A stretch of DNA of 64,000 nucleotides from Phoebastria nigripes (GCA_035582835.1 JAYKAV010000478.1:1576086-1640085); one strand, 5' to 3'; shown: positions 24,841-38,604, numbered from the stretch's first letter. A program made the numbers and translations. The notes: generated from the letters alone by a model not told the origin.

Positions 24841-26334
24841 GAATTGCAGGAACTTTGGGTGACCACATTTCACTTTCCCTGTCATTGACTAAGATAGAAT
24901 TTCCTCCTTCTCATCAAATGGCAACTCTTTTATTTATGGATTACATCTATGCCTTGGAAGGAGGTAGAGTTACTGATAAAGGTTCCCTGAAAAAAACATG
25001 CTGCGTTTTGTTTCAGCTTCACAGATGACTGCAGTTGATCACATCTGTTTTCCAGCAGACATCAGTGTATCCAATTAGAAAGATCACAGAATATTTTAGA
25101 GGTCTTGGGATCATTTGGTCAGCCAAAAGATTTGGGCTTTGAAAAAGAACAAGACGACAAATATGGTATGTGCTATTTTTCATGGCAACCATGGTAAAAT
25201 ATTCTCTTAAAACTAGTTACACAGATGTAATCCTTAGCATTAAATATATATATGTGTAAAAAACAAGAGTTTGGGTTTTTTTACTATTATCTTAAAAATT
25301 GCAGTGACTCAATGAGTTGCAGTCCTGGCTATATCCATTGAACTGATAGGAAAGGTTGGAGTGTTCATGGTCACAAAATATTTCAAAGACAAAAAATAAT
25401 TAAACTCTGCTTTTCCTTGAAAGNATGCATGAAACCTTTAGTAAACAACATCCATTACTTAAAAGGATGGAAATGTTATCAAAACGTAGCTCTTAGTTTT
25501 GATAAGTCTTTTTAATTTTCACCTTCAGTTCTGATATGACAAACGCATCACATAGAAGAATCTTCAAAATAAAAATTGTTTTTTGGATCTTTGTATTTCC
25601 AAAATAAAAATCCATTTTAATGCTTTCATTCTAGAATGTTAATGACAGCAAGGAAAACAAAATTCCTAGAGAAATACAGAGGACAAGATATCAAATAAGT
25701 TATTAGTTCTTAGTTCCAAAGCCTGAAAATGTCTTTGAAGTATCTCTTGCAATTCATTTCTTGGTTTTCCACCAATGNTTATGTTTATGATGTTCTCCTG
25801 GTACTCTGTAAATAACTTCACAGGATCTGACAGTTGAAACCATGGGGCCTCCGATCCAAACATACAGACTGGTTAGTTGGGTAGATTTAGTTGTTATTGG
25901 GTTTTTGTGGAACACAAAGCCAGAAGAAACACTGGAAAAAAATGATCTTGAGAAAAGCTAAGTGAAGGAGCTTTTGAGCGAAGTGCTACCTGTGAAAAGG
26001 CCTTTGAACTACAAGCCAAAATGTTCTCCCTTGTTACTTGAGGCCTGCTTGATGCCTTCAAGAAAACAAAACTTTGCATATCTAAGTAAACAAACAGAAC
26101 TATATGAAAAATTGCATTTTCCTCTTCATCGAAAAAAATGGCAAAACCTTTAATTCTATGGCTAATCAATCAATTTTAAAAAGGAAAGAGTTAGTCAATC
26201 TTCAATTTTATTGCATGTCTTTCAGATAACCTTGAACACCGAGAACTTCTTTCTTCTCAGTGTCACATTAGCAACATTAGAGACATTCAACATTACAGAC
26301 TCCACGCAAATGTTTCTGAAAAGCTAGCATCCTC
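24841..26334. other. Non-coding AT-rich DNA
   Basis: No gene is seen. At about 25083-25126 'atcacagaat' and 'gggatcat' weakly recall the 3' end of a CR1 LINE, but no terminal octamer repeat or longer match supports it. Confidence 0.5.
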
Positions 26335-26367
26335 TCCTGGACTTTAAAACCTTCTGGACTTTAAAAC
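26335..26367 (+). repeat. Two-copy tandem duplication, 17-bp period
   Basis: TCCTGGACTTTAAAAC (26335-26350) and TTCTGGACTTTAAAAC (26352-26367) differ at one of 16 positions. This is probably a small slippage duplication. Confidence 0.85.
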
Positions 26368-26555
26368 TTCCNTCATGGTTAAGATTCATACTCCAGTAGT
26401 ACCTAAGCATTTCACCTAAGAGTGAGACCCCTTGAACTGACCACTTGAATAGCCATTATCTGACAAAACAGTTCCTGTTGCAAAATGCTGGAATTCTTGG
26501 ATAGATGATGACTGGAGTGGATCACAGAGATATTTTGACTTAAGTACTGTGATGG

Positions 26556-26640
26556 AGCATCCCTCTTGCAGGAGTTGAACCCCCACTTTGGGACTGCCAA
26601 CCCAATGCCCTAGCAATCAAACGCGTTATGCTAGCAGCGT
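26556..26640 (-). repeat. tRNA-derived SINE head with intact B box
   Basis: On the minus strand the order is 'tttgattgctagggcatt', 'gggttggcagtccc', 'aaagtggg' and the perfect RNA polymerase III B box GGTTCAACTCC (plus coordinates 26571-26581). The T-arm pairs at four of five positions if GGGGG and CCTGC are taken as its two strands. The A-box region is degenerate and no acceptor stem closes well, so a SINE head or tRNA pseudogene is more likely than a working tRNA. The 'ctagggcattgg' context matches the heads of old reptilian SINEs from memory. Confidence 0.5.
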
Positions 26641-29600
26641 GTTGTGCTGCAGCTTTCCTTCCAAAGGGCTTGACCTTCCACTAGTGGTGTTGGGACAGAG
26701 CTGTTAAACCCCTCAGGACGAAAGGAGTTCTGCAAGACCTTGTTATATGTTAAACATAAATAGGTATATTGTAGCCTTGCACGCAGTCTATTTTACTTGT
26801 GCAAGTATGTTTTTTGTTAAACACATAAAACACAGAGTGGGTTTTAATGGTTGATCAGATCCTGTTAAAGCAAATTGCATGTTTAAATACAAAGGATGAA
26901 AGGATCTCTATTATTCTACAAATTTCTAGCAGCACTGCACCTTGAAAGGAATTTTATAGCAAATTTGTAGCTTTGCAACCAGCTCATGAACCAAGGGCAT
27001 AAAAAGGACATGTGTTCCAAGAGCAAATGCATTCCATATTTCAGAAATAATAAGTTCTTGCTTGAACCCAGATCCCATCAATGCAGAGAAAGGATTTTGC
27101 ATCCATGAGAAGGAGGGGTTTGCTGTCTTCAGCAAACATTATTTCATTAAGGTTGCTAACCTGTGTTATAGCCAATCAAGTAATGTCTGAAAAGCCCCTG
27201 CCCTATACCAGAAAGCCCCAATGCCCTCCTTGCCTTACACTTTAATTGCAATCCACACAAACATTCAAGAATAAAGATCTACGTAAGTGCAAACACTGAC
27301 CCTGTTGATCAGGCTCATCAGAGGTGAAAAGATTAAAACACCCTGACAGCAAAGTCTAGCAATAAGGTTTATGAAGGAAGTACCATATACTTGCAGGTGG
27401 TGGTGCCTTCCAGTACACAAATATTCTGTTTATGCAAGTGAATCTTCACACAGCCAGGAAGAAAATTTTCATGTAGTCTTAGAATTAATGTCTTGCTATT
27501 AAATGAAAATTGTAGGATTAGAAGGTGCAAAACATATATACGTCTCATAGCCTTCAATTACAGTAATGCTTGAGCCTCTATACTGTATATTTATACGGGT
27601 GTCTGTAAACCTGTGAAAATGCTGTTGTGTGTTTTACGTTGAACTGTGTTTAAACCAGTGGAATATTATGCACACTGCAGCCTACAGCTATTAGGAACGC
27701 AGATGCCACTTAACCAGAAATAAGAGCAGGAAAATACTGAAAAAGGTGCAAAATTATAGAAGCTGAAGGCTCTGGCAGATGAATCCTGCTGGAGTTAACA
27801 GCTAGGGTTTAAGGCATTATTGCTGCCAGCTATCTGCTCCGTCTCTGTGCTAGAGGGTATCAGTATGATCTCCTTGTCCTGTCTCTTTAGCCTTCATCAG
27901 TTTTGTTTGAAAACACTGTGCTGTAAACAACAGTCCCAGAGGATGCAAGACAGATTTGATCCTTGTGCTTTTCTGGAGGCATGGGTAACCCCTTCTGCTG
28001 CCCCAGTGAGAATCAGCAGAGGTTGTCAGCTGGAGCCCTAAGCGTATCGCTAGGGCAAGGGCAGTGAAAGTGAGAATACGTGATGATTTGCTGTCTTTGA
28101 TAAGGTAAGTGAAGTCTTTGGATTTTTAAGTGCAGAACGAAAATTCCTGCTTCTCTCCTATACAGGAACATTTAATTAGTTATAGTCATGGTTCTTGATT
28201 TCTACTCATAGCTTGCTTTCACATTAGCAGTTTTCTTATATGCATTGGAAGTTCCTGGTCCCCAAAGAAGAGGTTCACAGTGCTAATTAGGAGAAAGAAT
28301 GAATGAAAATAGATCAGAAATATGGAAAAAGGCAGACTTTTAAGGTACAAAATTATGTTCTCCCATGAGAAAAGTCACACTGGACTGAAGTTGGTGAAAG
28401 TTGTCAATGTCTTGACCAATACCTAAGCCACAAACAATGAGCCACAGAACACCCTCTGCAAATTCAGTGGGCCGATAAGCGTTGTAGAACAGTATAACGG
28501 GTTGTCTGCACCATCTGAGCACATAGTAAACCTCGAAGCCTTAAAATAACTCTTCTCTGTTCTCATTTATGTAAATCCTTATATGCACTCATCTCTGAAG
28601 TATTTGAGCTCTTTCAGTAGTGCACCAAGCAGTGATGCACTAAGACCTGCTACATCTCTTTCTCTGCAGAACATGAAATGTGAAAGGATGGGCCTTGACA
28701 GTCAAGCAGAAGGTGGTGAGCTCTGTGATAGTCGGCACTCCCCAGAGAACTTCATGTCTGAGTCATGCCCTCCAAAATGTTGTCTCTTGCATAGATCTGC
28801 TTTATCTATTTAGGAAAACCCTGTTGTGCCAGAAGAGTAAAGCTATTGAAGTTTTTTTGTGACAGGGCATTGGCCTGGCTTTGCTGAGTGCTGAAGGTTC
28901 ACTTTTCTTCATGCACAGGCAGCAACCCATAAAGCTTTACATTCATATGTAAATGGTACATTTTGAATGGCATAGAAAAATGAAATTGTGGGAGAAAAAT
29001 TTTCCAAAAATGCATCATGATCCCAAATAACTTGAATAAAATAAGCCAAAACGTTGACCACAAAATTTAGATGAAGTAAAGATGAATCCTGCACAATCAG
29101 CCAAAAATTACAGAAAACATTCTAGTTCGCTCTTTCCCTCTTTTCCACTGCATCCAAGTTTCAGTTAATGTAAAAAGAAGGAAATTTCTATTTGCAAGCT
29201 AGAGAAATTTCCTGGGCTCAAAACCAGAGTGTGTCTTTAAGCACTTTATCAAATTCATGCCTCCAAAATCCAATCACAAGTGGCAACCTACATTATTCCT
29301 TTATTTTCAACATAGCGGATGTGTAGATAAAGTCTGGCTTGATTTTCTTACTCACAACGTGTCTGCATGCTTCTGTTGTAGAAAACTCCAGGTTTTCAGT
29401 GGCTTAAAATCTTATTGTGAGAAGAGAATTGTCTCACATTTGGAAGCTAGGAGCCTTGCTGCTTCTTCTATTCCTTCCTGCCATCTGCAAGATCTCANAT
29501 GGGGTAAAAACGGGAAATTACTTGAGCAAATCTTCAGCTTTCCTCAGTTTTCTTTAAATAATGTCCTCAGCTTTCTGCCTCATGATTTACATAATAAGGA

Positions 29601-32600
29601 GACTGTGTTGTGTTATTACATCAGTTTCATTTCTTCAGGGAAAAAGGCTCCAGATGTATTTGACTAAGTCATTAGTGCAAACATCCCATTTTTGTAACAT
29701 CATTCCGTAGATCAACTGTAAAGACACACTGTTGATTTTGGCTACAGGCTTAGGAGTGGACAGACACTGCCACTTGATCTAAGCAGCTGCCTGCTCATCA
29801 CTCCCTCCAACTTCATTGTCATGGAGAGAAGTACAAACCCCTAATGGATCCACAACATGAGCACCGATTCATAAAACCTGGCAGATGACTCATCTGATAA
29901 AAATCACCATTGTAAAGCTATTCAAGGAGTAGGGGAAAAAAAAGATTTAGCCTTCCTTAGAGAGATGACTTCCTTTTGTCAGGGTGTTTTTCTTCACTCA
30001 TATGGGAATGAAATTATAAAGAAATACAGAGTGCTGGATCCTGACACCTCAACTCCGGTGGGACAGTACCGCCAGTAGGTCTATTAGAAGCTCTGGTGAT
30101 GCTTGTAGAGTGAGGTACTACTCAAGGTGAGGAAGGTTACAAAAACCCTTCCTGTCTGAGTCAAAAGCAACAGCGAAGTGTAAAAATTAACAATATATGA
30201 TCCAGCCTAGTTTCAGAAGTAAAAACATTATTAATTTTACTACCGTATTTGCTGTTTGATCCAACTCATAGCAAAAACTTGACTACACNAAATTATTACC
30301 CACTACCACATCCAGCAGGAGGAAGCTTTTTTAATTGCAGATAAAGCATTATTGTTGATNCATTTTTGTACCCTCATACTGATCATTAGAAATGGAAAAA
30401 GTTAATTAAAGTACATAGTTTTAAATTGTTAGCAAATTGTTCCAAATGGTACAATAATGCACGTGACAAAAATGTGTAAACTTGAGTTCTCTGAAATACT
30501 TGAGCTGCCACAAAGCTGTTGCAAAGTAGAAGAATACACATGGGTAAGTAGATGAACAGCTTCTAAAAGGAAATAACCTCAATATTTTATTTATGAATAG
30601 ATGTCTTAAGAATGGGTGAGTAATTCTTGTAGATGCTGACATGTTTGTATTACATTTGTGCCACAGCCTCTATTTGCTCTCTGGATGCAATCGTAAGACT
30701 GAGATTTTTTTGTAAATGGCCAGAGTTACAAGCTGGATATGGACTGTCATGGCCCCATACAATAAACACTGTATTTTTCATTTAGAAACTCAGTGAAGAT
30801 GCCCAGTATGATACAAAGATATGCAATGATTGCAATGTACAAGTATGGCAATGGGCAAGCAAAAGATATATTATTTTAATATTTGACACATGCTCTCCTA
30901 CAGAATTAGACCCTGTTAAACGGTAAAAAATTGCACTTATTGATGTCTACTGGATTTGTCATAACTGTTCAGATTCCTGTGGCTGTGCAGGAGATGTGGT
31001 ATTTGCACTTAATTGCATCATTTGAAAGCCTTAGAAGAGGGTATTCTAATGATTAAATCAATGTAAACCAGGTTTCAGAGCCAAAATAATCAAAAGTCTG
31101 ACCAAGGCAAATGTTCTCAATAAACTGAGCTTGCCGAACACAAGTGCTAATTAACACCTGATTCTAATTTGGCGATTGTGAAAGTGTGGCAATGGAGCCC
31201 TATGATTTTGCAAGTGGAAATAACATTGCTTCTCTCCTTTGGTAGATCGCATGAATTGCCCTTGTGGCCAAAATTCCTCCTTTTGATCCGCTCTGGGGAC
31301 AATCCATCAACATGGTGGCAGCTATACTCAGGTTGTACAATACTTCTCTAAGGATATTTACAATTCCTTGGTGTTTTCCCAACTGTAATGATTCTGAATG
31401 AAATTTTCTCTTCCTTGATGTTGGTCTTAATTGAAAATTTTCAAAATATTGAAGTTTAAAATATCACACTGACTACAAATGGCAAACCCAAGTGGTCACA
31501 TTCTCCTTTCGTATTTCCTGTTACGATTGTTTCAGATTTTAGAGGGAGGAGGAATACTCTTTCAGCCAGTTTTTACACATGCACCTGAAAGCTCAGGACC
31601 TCCTCTGTACCGTATCAAGTCTTTCATTCAGCAAGACACTTATAACAAAAGCAGACATATTAGCATGTGACTAATTCTTGAAGTCATTGGGCGTTTGATC
31701 AGTCACCTGAATAATTAAGGGGTTTGCCTTGCGTTGCAAAGGAGTTCTTTATCCTCTCCATAGTGGGTGAGGACACACAACAGACCCAGCCAAAAACTGA
31801 CACTAGACGGTATCTTTGTTGACACATCCGATAGCCAACCAAATGGCCAAGACTGACTTTGCAAACAGAAAAGGACTGGAAGGACTACTCTCTTTCCTGA
31901 AGTAAGTAATGAGTGTTTCCAGCACACACAGTGAGGCTCTTCTGTGGACAACTGGAACACTTCAGACCTTGAGACCATTAATCTAGTGTCATCTCTCAAA
32001 ACAATCTTTTTTTTTTTTTTAAAGTGCACATTCAATGATACTCTCACATTTCTTTGCACAAAGGAACGANTCAGTGGCACCCTTCCACCCCGAAACAAAA
32101 GTGGCACGCCACAAAATAAAGTTACTGCTACCTTAGACCTAAAAGTCGTAACACTTCTCACTTATATGCCTAAAATAACATGCACTTGATCTTCATGTGC
32201 AACATACATAAGTAATTACCAAGGCGTACAATATATGAAGCATCTTCAAAAACAAAGCTACATAAATTTAACTTCTAGCTGACTGTCGGTGAATTTGGTT
32301 ATAAAATCAACACCTCATGTATTTGATCTACACAACAGTTACATTATACCATCTACTCATTTTTTTAATAGTTTACTCAGTCTCTTATTTAAAAAAAAAA
32401 AAAAGAAAGCCAAATTTGTAAGTGCAGGGTCTGCAGAAATATTTGCAAAGACTCGTAAGCATTTTATTACCTCTGCAGTGCAAATGTATTTGACTGTGTG
32501 TTTAAAGCAACTCCAGTTTGTTCTTAATAAGAGTGAATTTGCACTATAAATGGCATCCCCTCTTTAGAAACAATACTTCCTTTATCTACTTGTGTTCAAA

Positions 32601-33104
32601 AGCACCTAACAAGGAAACCTAACTTATCTGTTTCATCTTAAAACTGGAGCTGCCTGTCAAGCTTTGACAATCTTCAGATTCTTTTGGAAATAGGAAGCAA
32701 CCCATTGTGTTCAAATTTGCTCTTAGTGACAGCTGATCCCACAGGAGCATCTACTTAGAAAATAATTGATAGCACTTGAAACAGAAAAGATTGCAAATCA
32801 GGTATGACAAGTTTGCATTCGATGGCAGTCCTAAAACTAATTGTCCAGTTAAGAAATCGGCTTCAAAAGAGGAAAAAACTTAAGGGGAAGGAAATGAGAA
32901 GTTTGTTTATTGCACATACACTTTCATTCTGACAATATTTTCCTTTTAAAAGGCAGGTCTGGAATAAGCAGTACATTAAAGGGATGGGCCCAAAGCAAAA
33001 CCTCTAAACCGAATACTCCGAACTTTATGACTCAAGCCCATCTGTAGTTTGTTATAAACAAGTCATAAGGCATAAATGAAAAAATCTGGATGCGGAAGGA
33101 TAGA
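26641..33104. other. 6.5 kb of non-coding DNA, nothing recognised
   Basis: AT-rich with frequent stops. A frame at 29257-29667 (+, 136 codons, contains an N) and several frames of 60-80 codons show no known domain. Homopolymer runs of 14 occur at 32007-32020 (T) and 32391-32404 (A). No repeat family or RNA gene is recognised. Confidence 0.5.
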
Positions 33105-33175
33105 GGCTCGATCCTGCTACTATTGAAGTTAACAGAAAATCTCTTGCTGACTACAGAGGACTTTGGTTCAGGCAT
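33105..33175 (+). repeat. Palindromic relic, well preserved core
   Basis: 'gctcgatcctgcta', 'ctattgaagttaacagaaaa', 'tctcttgctgactacag', then 'aggactttggttcaggc'. The recalled element is 'gatcctgctcccattgaagtcaatggaaaaactcccattgacttcagtgggctttggatcaggccc'. The order and spacing agree over the full 70 bases. Confidence 0.55.
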
Positions 33176-33210
33176 TAAAATTCCAAAGTAATACTGGCAA
33201 AGCTTCAATC

Positions 33211-33265
33211 GTGTGAGTGTGTGTGTGCGCACGCTTGTGCATATATATACACACACACACACACC
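33211..33265. repeat. TG / AT / AC compound microsatellite
   Basis: 'gtgtgagtgtgtgtgtg', 'cgcacgc', 'atatatata' and 'cacacacacacaca' follow one another. The flanking (TG)n and (AC)n arms are complementary and could fold into a hairpin with the AT part near the loop. Confidence 0.9.
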
Positions 33266-34121
33266 CCAATATTAGGAATTGTTAACCCTGATTCTTATAT
33301 CAGACTATACCACCGGATGTCAAAAATGAAGATAACATGGGAGGAAGTTTATTTTGATGAGGAAATCCCTAAATGCTGTTGAAAATATGCTTGGAATGGT
33401 TAATTAGTATGTAGGGGCTTTGGAGGAAATGATATCTTGCAGCCTGACCATCATCTTTTTGCCAGGTTTCCCTTCGATTTATCTCTTATCTGCAGGAAAC
33501 TGTCTCACAGCTTCTGAATCTGCTGTTGGCTAAAAAGAGAAAAAGGACAATGACTCATTGTTGGGCAACAGGACAAGTTCTATTTGGATTCTAAATTTCC
33601 ACATTAATGCTAGTTAATGTCACCTCTAATGTACTTCAGCCCATCCAGGGGATATCCAGGGTGGGCTCTGAAACTAACCAAAAGTGAAAGTTCCTTTACA
33701 AAAATAACAAACAGTAAATTAAAAGAAGATACAATACCCAAGGGATGAAAACCCTGAGTAATGCAAAAAGTATCTGCTGTATTTTCTATGACTAAGGCAT
33801 CAAAAAGGCCTTATTAATAAATGAAAGTACTGTAAACAGGCAAGTAACTGGTGACAGGATGCAGCAACTGATATCCACCAAAGTTATTGCTGGCCAGAGA
33901 ATATTAAGCACGTTGATTGCTGTGACTTATATTCAAGGGACTATTTTCACGCACAATCAAGCAATGCAGGATTCCTTACTCTGCAGCTTTTATTGAGGGC
34001 TGGCAAGGAAGATCTGGTTACTACACGCACTGGGAAAGGTCGCTGTATCTAGCAACCACAAACAGGAGCAGGGTCCGGGGAAGCACACAGTCGTAACGTT
34101 TGAGCATCCCGGCCCCTGTGC
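33266..34121. other. Non-coding DNA, nothing recognised
   Basis: No open frame of note, repeat or RNA gene is recognised. Confidence 0.55.
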
Positions 34122-34170
34122 TGGAAGTTAAGCACGTATGTAAATGCTGAGCTTAAGGAAGTGCTGGGGG
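34122..34170. repeat. Short relic, 'gttaagcacgtgcttaa' type
   Basis: 'ggaagttaagcacgtatg' followed by 'taaatgctgagcttaagga' and 'gtgctg' fits the recalled palindromic element with 'aagttaagcacgtgcttaagtgctttgctg'. Only about 45 bases can be matched. Confidence 0.4.
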
Positions 34171-35029
34171 AGGGATGAGATGCATCAGATGATCACTGTG
34201 CCAACACTAATGAGTACACCAATGAAAGGATTAAGAAAGGATGGGGACATGTTGCTCCCATTCCCTCTCCTACAATGATTGCTCCAGTGCTCAGAGGTGT
34301 GGCTTGATTTGGGTAAGAACTGAAAATTCAGCAGCTTCTCCAAATATTACATAAAAGGAAAGAATGACATAAAAACACGATCTAACCATGTAAATATTTT
34401 TTCCAGTTTCACAGACCAAATCCCAAGCATGTCATGCATCTTACATTTTTTATTCCCCCAGCTCTCTTTCCCCAGTGCTGAGCTAACATCTGAAATAAGA
34501 GTACACAATCAGTATGTTAATAATCAAGGAGTCTGCTCGCTGCATTATACAGACATCAGAGGAATTTCTTCCACTGTCTGATGAATATTATAAACAGGCC
34601 CGTTTGTATTAACAGAGCCTTATGTAGCAAATCCAAAAGTGACAAACCAAACAGTTTTAAGTGGTTACATTCCATCTCCAAATGTCCCGAGTATCAAACA
34701 TCACTAGAAACCTGCATCCTGGCTGCATGTGAGGAAAACAAAGAGGCCCACAGTCAATTGGACTAGACGCTTAGTGTTCAAGCAGATGACTATGACAAGG
34801 TTTTTTAACTGCCAAAGTGACACTGCAGATGCAATCTGGTATTGCAGCTGGAGAGCCAGAAATATTGTATCAGTTACTGAGAGGGAAGGCATTTGTTCTT
34901 GAGAGCGACACTTCAGGAAGGGTTTACATCTGAGTCATCATCTTTGACAGCATGTGTGTCCATCAGCAAGCTGAATGGCAGAGCTTCTGCAAAACATTTC
35001 AGGGAGGTTTTAAGATCTGCAGATCACTG
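34171..35029. other. Non-coding DNA, nothing recognised
   Basis: Mixed composition with short frames only (60-66 codons). There is no domain, repeat family or RNA gene. Confidence 0.5.
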
Positions 35030-35099
35030 TGGACTTGATTCGTTACCCTATGAAGTCAAAGGAAAGGTCCCCTTTCTGTGGGCTGCGGACTGATCCCTA
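35030..35099 (+). repeat. Palindromic relic ending in 'gactgatccct'
   Basis: 'cctatgaagtcaaagga', 'aaggtcccctttctgtggg' and 'ctgcggactgatccct' follow the recalled order 'gaagtcaatggaaagactcccattgacttcagtgggctttggatcaggccct'. The match is clear in the first 20 bases and decays to the right. Confidence 0.5.
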
Positions 35100-37214
35100 G
35101 GTGGTAATTCCTGGACTTAGAAACGGTGTTAAAAATTCCAAGCACGTGGCCAAACTGACTGAATTATCACCCGAAACCTAACATTTTAGGCAAACTGAAT
35201 GAACAGGCACAGCTCCTTCCCCGTCCTGCTTACAGTACATAATACACAAAAGCAACAAGGGGCGGGGGGAATAGCAAGAAAGGAAAGATGAGAATCATAC
35301 GAATGCTCCTAAGACTAGTGGTTTTTTTATTGTGTATGTTGCGATGGTTTCTGTGGGCTGCTCCTGCATCAGCTGGCTGTGAGACTGCCAGTTTTTCCTT
35401 TTTTTCTGAGCTCTTTTCCCTCTCCACCATCTTAGCCCCTAGGGAGACTGGGAGTCCTCCTGGAGCACGCACATGCAGGCTGAAGTGAGTGGGGGACAGC
35501 CTCCTTGCTGCAAATCATCATCAGCAGACCTTTACCTGTGGAGGTAGTGAGGCTGCAATCCTGAAGCACGGTGGGCTCTCGAGTAAGACTGGTGCATTTT
35601 AGAAGAGAGAGGGCTACATGCTGGCCGATCTCTTAATTTCATGTTAGATAACTGGATGGAAATGCAGGTTCAGACTATTTTAAGCCGACCGTGAAGGACT
35701 GTCTTCTCTGTGACCACCACCTGCCATGAGGCTTGTGCACCTTGGGAGTAGGGAGGACTGGACCAGAAATGCTGGGAAAAGGAATTTTATTCACCAAAGG
35801 TGGCTGATGCTTATTTGCTGTTTATTTCAACCAAGTCACTTGGGTTTCCAAACTGGGCCTGGAAACTATGAAGGAACAGTCTTTCTCATGAGATTTCCTG
35901 TTGGTGCTGCATCCAGTAGCACCGGAAATATCACAAGAATAGCTTTTCTTGTGGTATTTTATTACTTCTGCTTCTGCTCCTGGCCGGAACTGGGAAGTAC
36001 AGGGGTGCATGGAAATGAAATATAGTGGTCAGAGGAGAGTCTGCCAAACATTTGGAAACGACAACAGCAAGAAAGGTCACTCACTTAAGTCTCAGGAACT
36101 GCTTCTGATCTGCTCTTATTTTATTCAGACACATTTATGTGATGCTGCTTTTAGAAGTCATTCACTCAAGGCTGGCATCAGTATGCATTCAAACATGGAG
36201 TGTCTGTGGTTTAGCTGCAAGTACTGCTGGTAAGTTCCTAAAGAGAAGTGACTTCTGTTTCCCAAAATGTTTAACTGACATAATCCATCATCAGCATAGG
36301 CCCAAGCAAAAAAAACCCACCCTGCTACATCTCATAGTTGCACTGCCTTTATTTAATATTGCAGCAGCATGATTAGCCATATTAGACAATATACAAATCT
36401 GCACATATACTTTCCTTGGTCAAAGCCCATCCACACCACAAAAAGCATCTATTTCTCTGAATTTATTTATTGCTCAGAATTGTTTGACAAATGCTTTGTG
36501 CAGACAAATTCTGTCTAGCAATTGTTTGTAAATACACATTGCAAATACTTCTTCAGCTATCTCAGACAGCGGTTCTCGGTGGGAGTAATGACTAAGCAGT
36601 GTAAGCAGCTGCTAGCAATTCTCCCCCAGCCATGTTTGCCCTGAAGGCACAGTAAGGCAGCTCAGGGGCTTGATCCAGATGGAAGGGGAATGGCTCAGGC
36701 AGGAGTGGACACCTAGGAGCAGTTAGGAGGAAGGGGAAAGCCAACAACAGCTCAAGCCAGCAAAAGCTGTTCGGCAATTTACACCCTTGGCATTGCAATC
36801 AAAACTACCTAAACCACATGGGACTGTTTCCATTTCCTGTTTGGTTGATGTAATCTTTACAAGGTACTCCTGTTTCTTCCTGAAGTGAATTCTCCTTCAC
36901 TGCAAAACTAATTTTGTTCCATTATTAAATGAGAGTTGGCTGCTAATCAACACTTTGCCTTCCTGAACAAGCTCCATTTGCAAACAAACCGAATTAAAAG
37001 GGGAATGAACACAGATGAAGAGAAAATCAACTTAAAAGCCAGGACAAGATTCCCCGAGTTCATTTCCCTTATTATCTGACTGTCATCCTAAGAGCACTTT
37101 GCTCAGTTTAGATTAGAAATGTGAAGTTTTGCTACAGATATGCCAATGTCATAAAGAATAATCACTTTCAATTCCTTTTTTGCAAGGGACATAGGATACT
37201 TGCCTCCCTTGTGA
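35100..37214. other. Non-coding DNA
   Basis: Several overlapping frames of 60-100 codons lie at 35230-36372 in different frames and strands, without a domain or a coherent exon structure. The block 36890-37080 has TAAT cores and no visible repeat, and might be a conserved element. Confidence 0.45.
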
Positions 37215-37277
37215 ATAATTGCATTGAAGTTGAGGGGACTATTCCACAATGATAAAGACAAGACAGATTTGGCCCAA
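37215..37277 (+). repeat. Palindromic relic, 'attgaagtcaatggggactattc' type
   Basis: 'ttgcattgaagttgagggg' and 'actattccacaatga' are followed by 'taaagacaagacagatttggccca'. The recalled element has 'cattgaagtcaatggggactattcacatgagtaaag…ggatttgggccc'. The end 'gatttggccca' is intact. Confidence 0.5.
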
Positions 37278-38604
37278 GAAGGCTGTTTTTGAGAGATAAA
37301 GGCACATACTGATAGAAGAAAAAAACTGTAATACTCAGTCCCATATGCTCTGTAATAAAATGGGACCAAATTCTTCATCGACAACCTGTACAAGCATGAC
37401 AGAAAACGTGTCTTTTATAGTTACAAAATCTGTTTCATTCCTCGCTCCCTTACAACTGCACAAATATTCTGAAGCATGGTTCACAGTTCAAAGTCATTAT
37501 TGTTGTAAAATACCTTGGTTATCATCAAGGACTTTGTTGTTGCACTCTTCAGATGGCGTTGCTCCACTCCCAGATGTCTGCTCTTGTGCTTTCACCAGAG
37601 TCGCCAGAAGCACAGACTTCTCTCTCCGCTTTCTGCCAAGGAAGAAGACAGTTTGAAGTCAGCTTCACTGGTTTTCCTTCCTACCTCCCCAGGCCATGTA
37701 GTACTTACTGCACAGGCAGTCAGGTCGCCAGCCTGCTCCTCCCTACCTGCAGGCTGATCCTGGCACAGTATGCCACAGTTTTGCTATCGATCTCAGCCAG
37801 GGAGACATGTCAAACCTAATAACCTCCTGCTATAGGGAAAGGGGGAAAATGAGAGGCAAATTCAGGTAGATCCCAGTGTAGCAGAAAGATGAGCAAAAGG
37901 AACTAGAAGCTAGGTAGGAGAAAAATTCCTGACAAAAACTTTATGTTCTCTGTCTTCTTACAAAAAAGAAATGGAAAAAAAAAAAAAGAAAAGAAAAAGA
38001 AAAAAAGCATCCTTCATCACTCACTCATATAAACAGGAGAGGTCAAATCCCTTTTGTTTCAGGTTCTGTCCTGTTCTGAGTTGACACTATTGGGTGATAT
38101 TTGGGTCATATCTAGTGGCTACCTGTGCATTTATTGCATACCTATACTTCTCACTGTATTAAGAGCTGGGACACTAAACTATAATTCTGTGGTAAAAGAG
38201 AATTGCATGGTATGCTCTATTGTCATAGAGTTGCATAATATATACATAATTTGTATGAACATATAATAAAAATTAGGGATCTTTTAGAAGTAAGCTGAAA
38301 AACATTCTTAAACATCAGCAAATGAAATCTGATGAAAGACTAAAGGATTATTATAGACCAACACAAACAAGTCTTCTCTTTTTCAATGTACTTTCACACA
38401 CATTATAGCTCGATGTTGACATAAAACATTATATAGATGCACATTTAAACCTTCAAGATCATGCAGCAGCAACCTTCATCTAGGGTACAAGAATGACTCC
38501 TCATCATTATCCCAGAACTGCAAAGCAACTTGATGGCCTTGCCTTTACACTTTGTGCTTCTTTCTTATTCAAGTAAAACTGTAAGGGTCTGCAAGGAGAA
38601 TTTT
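37278..38604. other. Non-coding DNA with a purine tract
   Basis: Frames of 80-103 codons overlap at 37345-37819 in three plus-strand frames, which points to low stop density rather than coding. The A/G tract at 37962-38007 is listed separately. Confidence 0.45.
37962..38007 (+). repeat. A-rich (AAAAG)n-like tract
   Basis: Forty-six bases, nearly all A with interspersed G and one T. It could be an old poly-A tail or simple expansion; no retroposon body is recognised just upstream. Confidence 0.8.

Noticed and set aside
25083..25126. Possible CR1 LINE 3' end ('atcacagaat … gggatcat')
   Set aside because: Too short and too weak, with no terminal octamer repeat; a chance match is as likely.
34378..34397. 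'gatctaaccatgt', the 3' part of microRNA miR-218
   Set aside because: Only the last 13 bases agree; the seed region (ttgtgctt) is missing and there is no hairpin partner.
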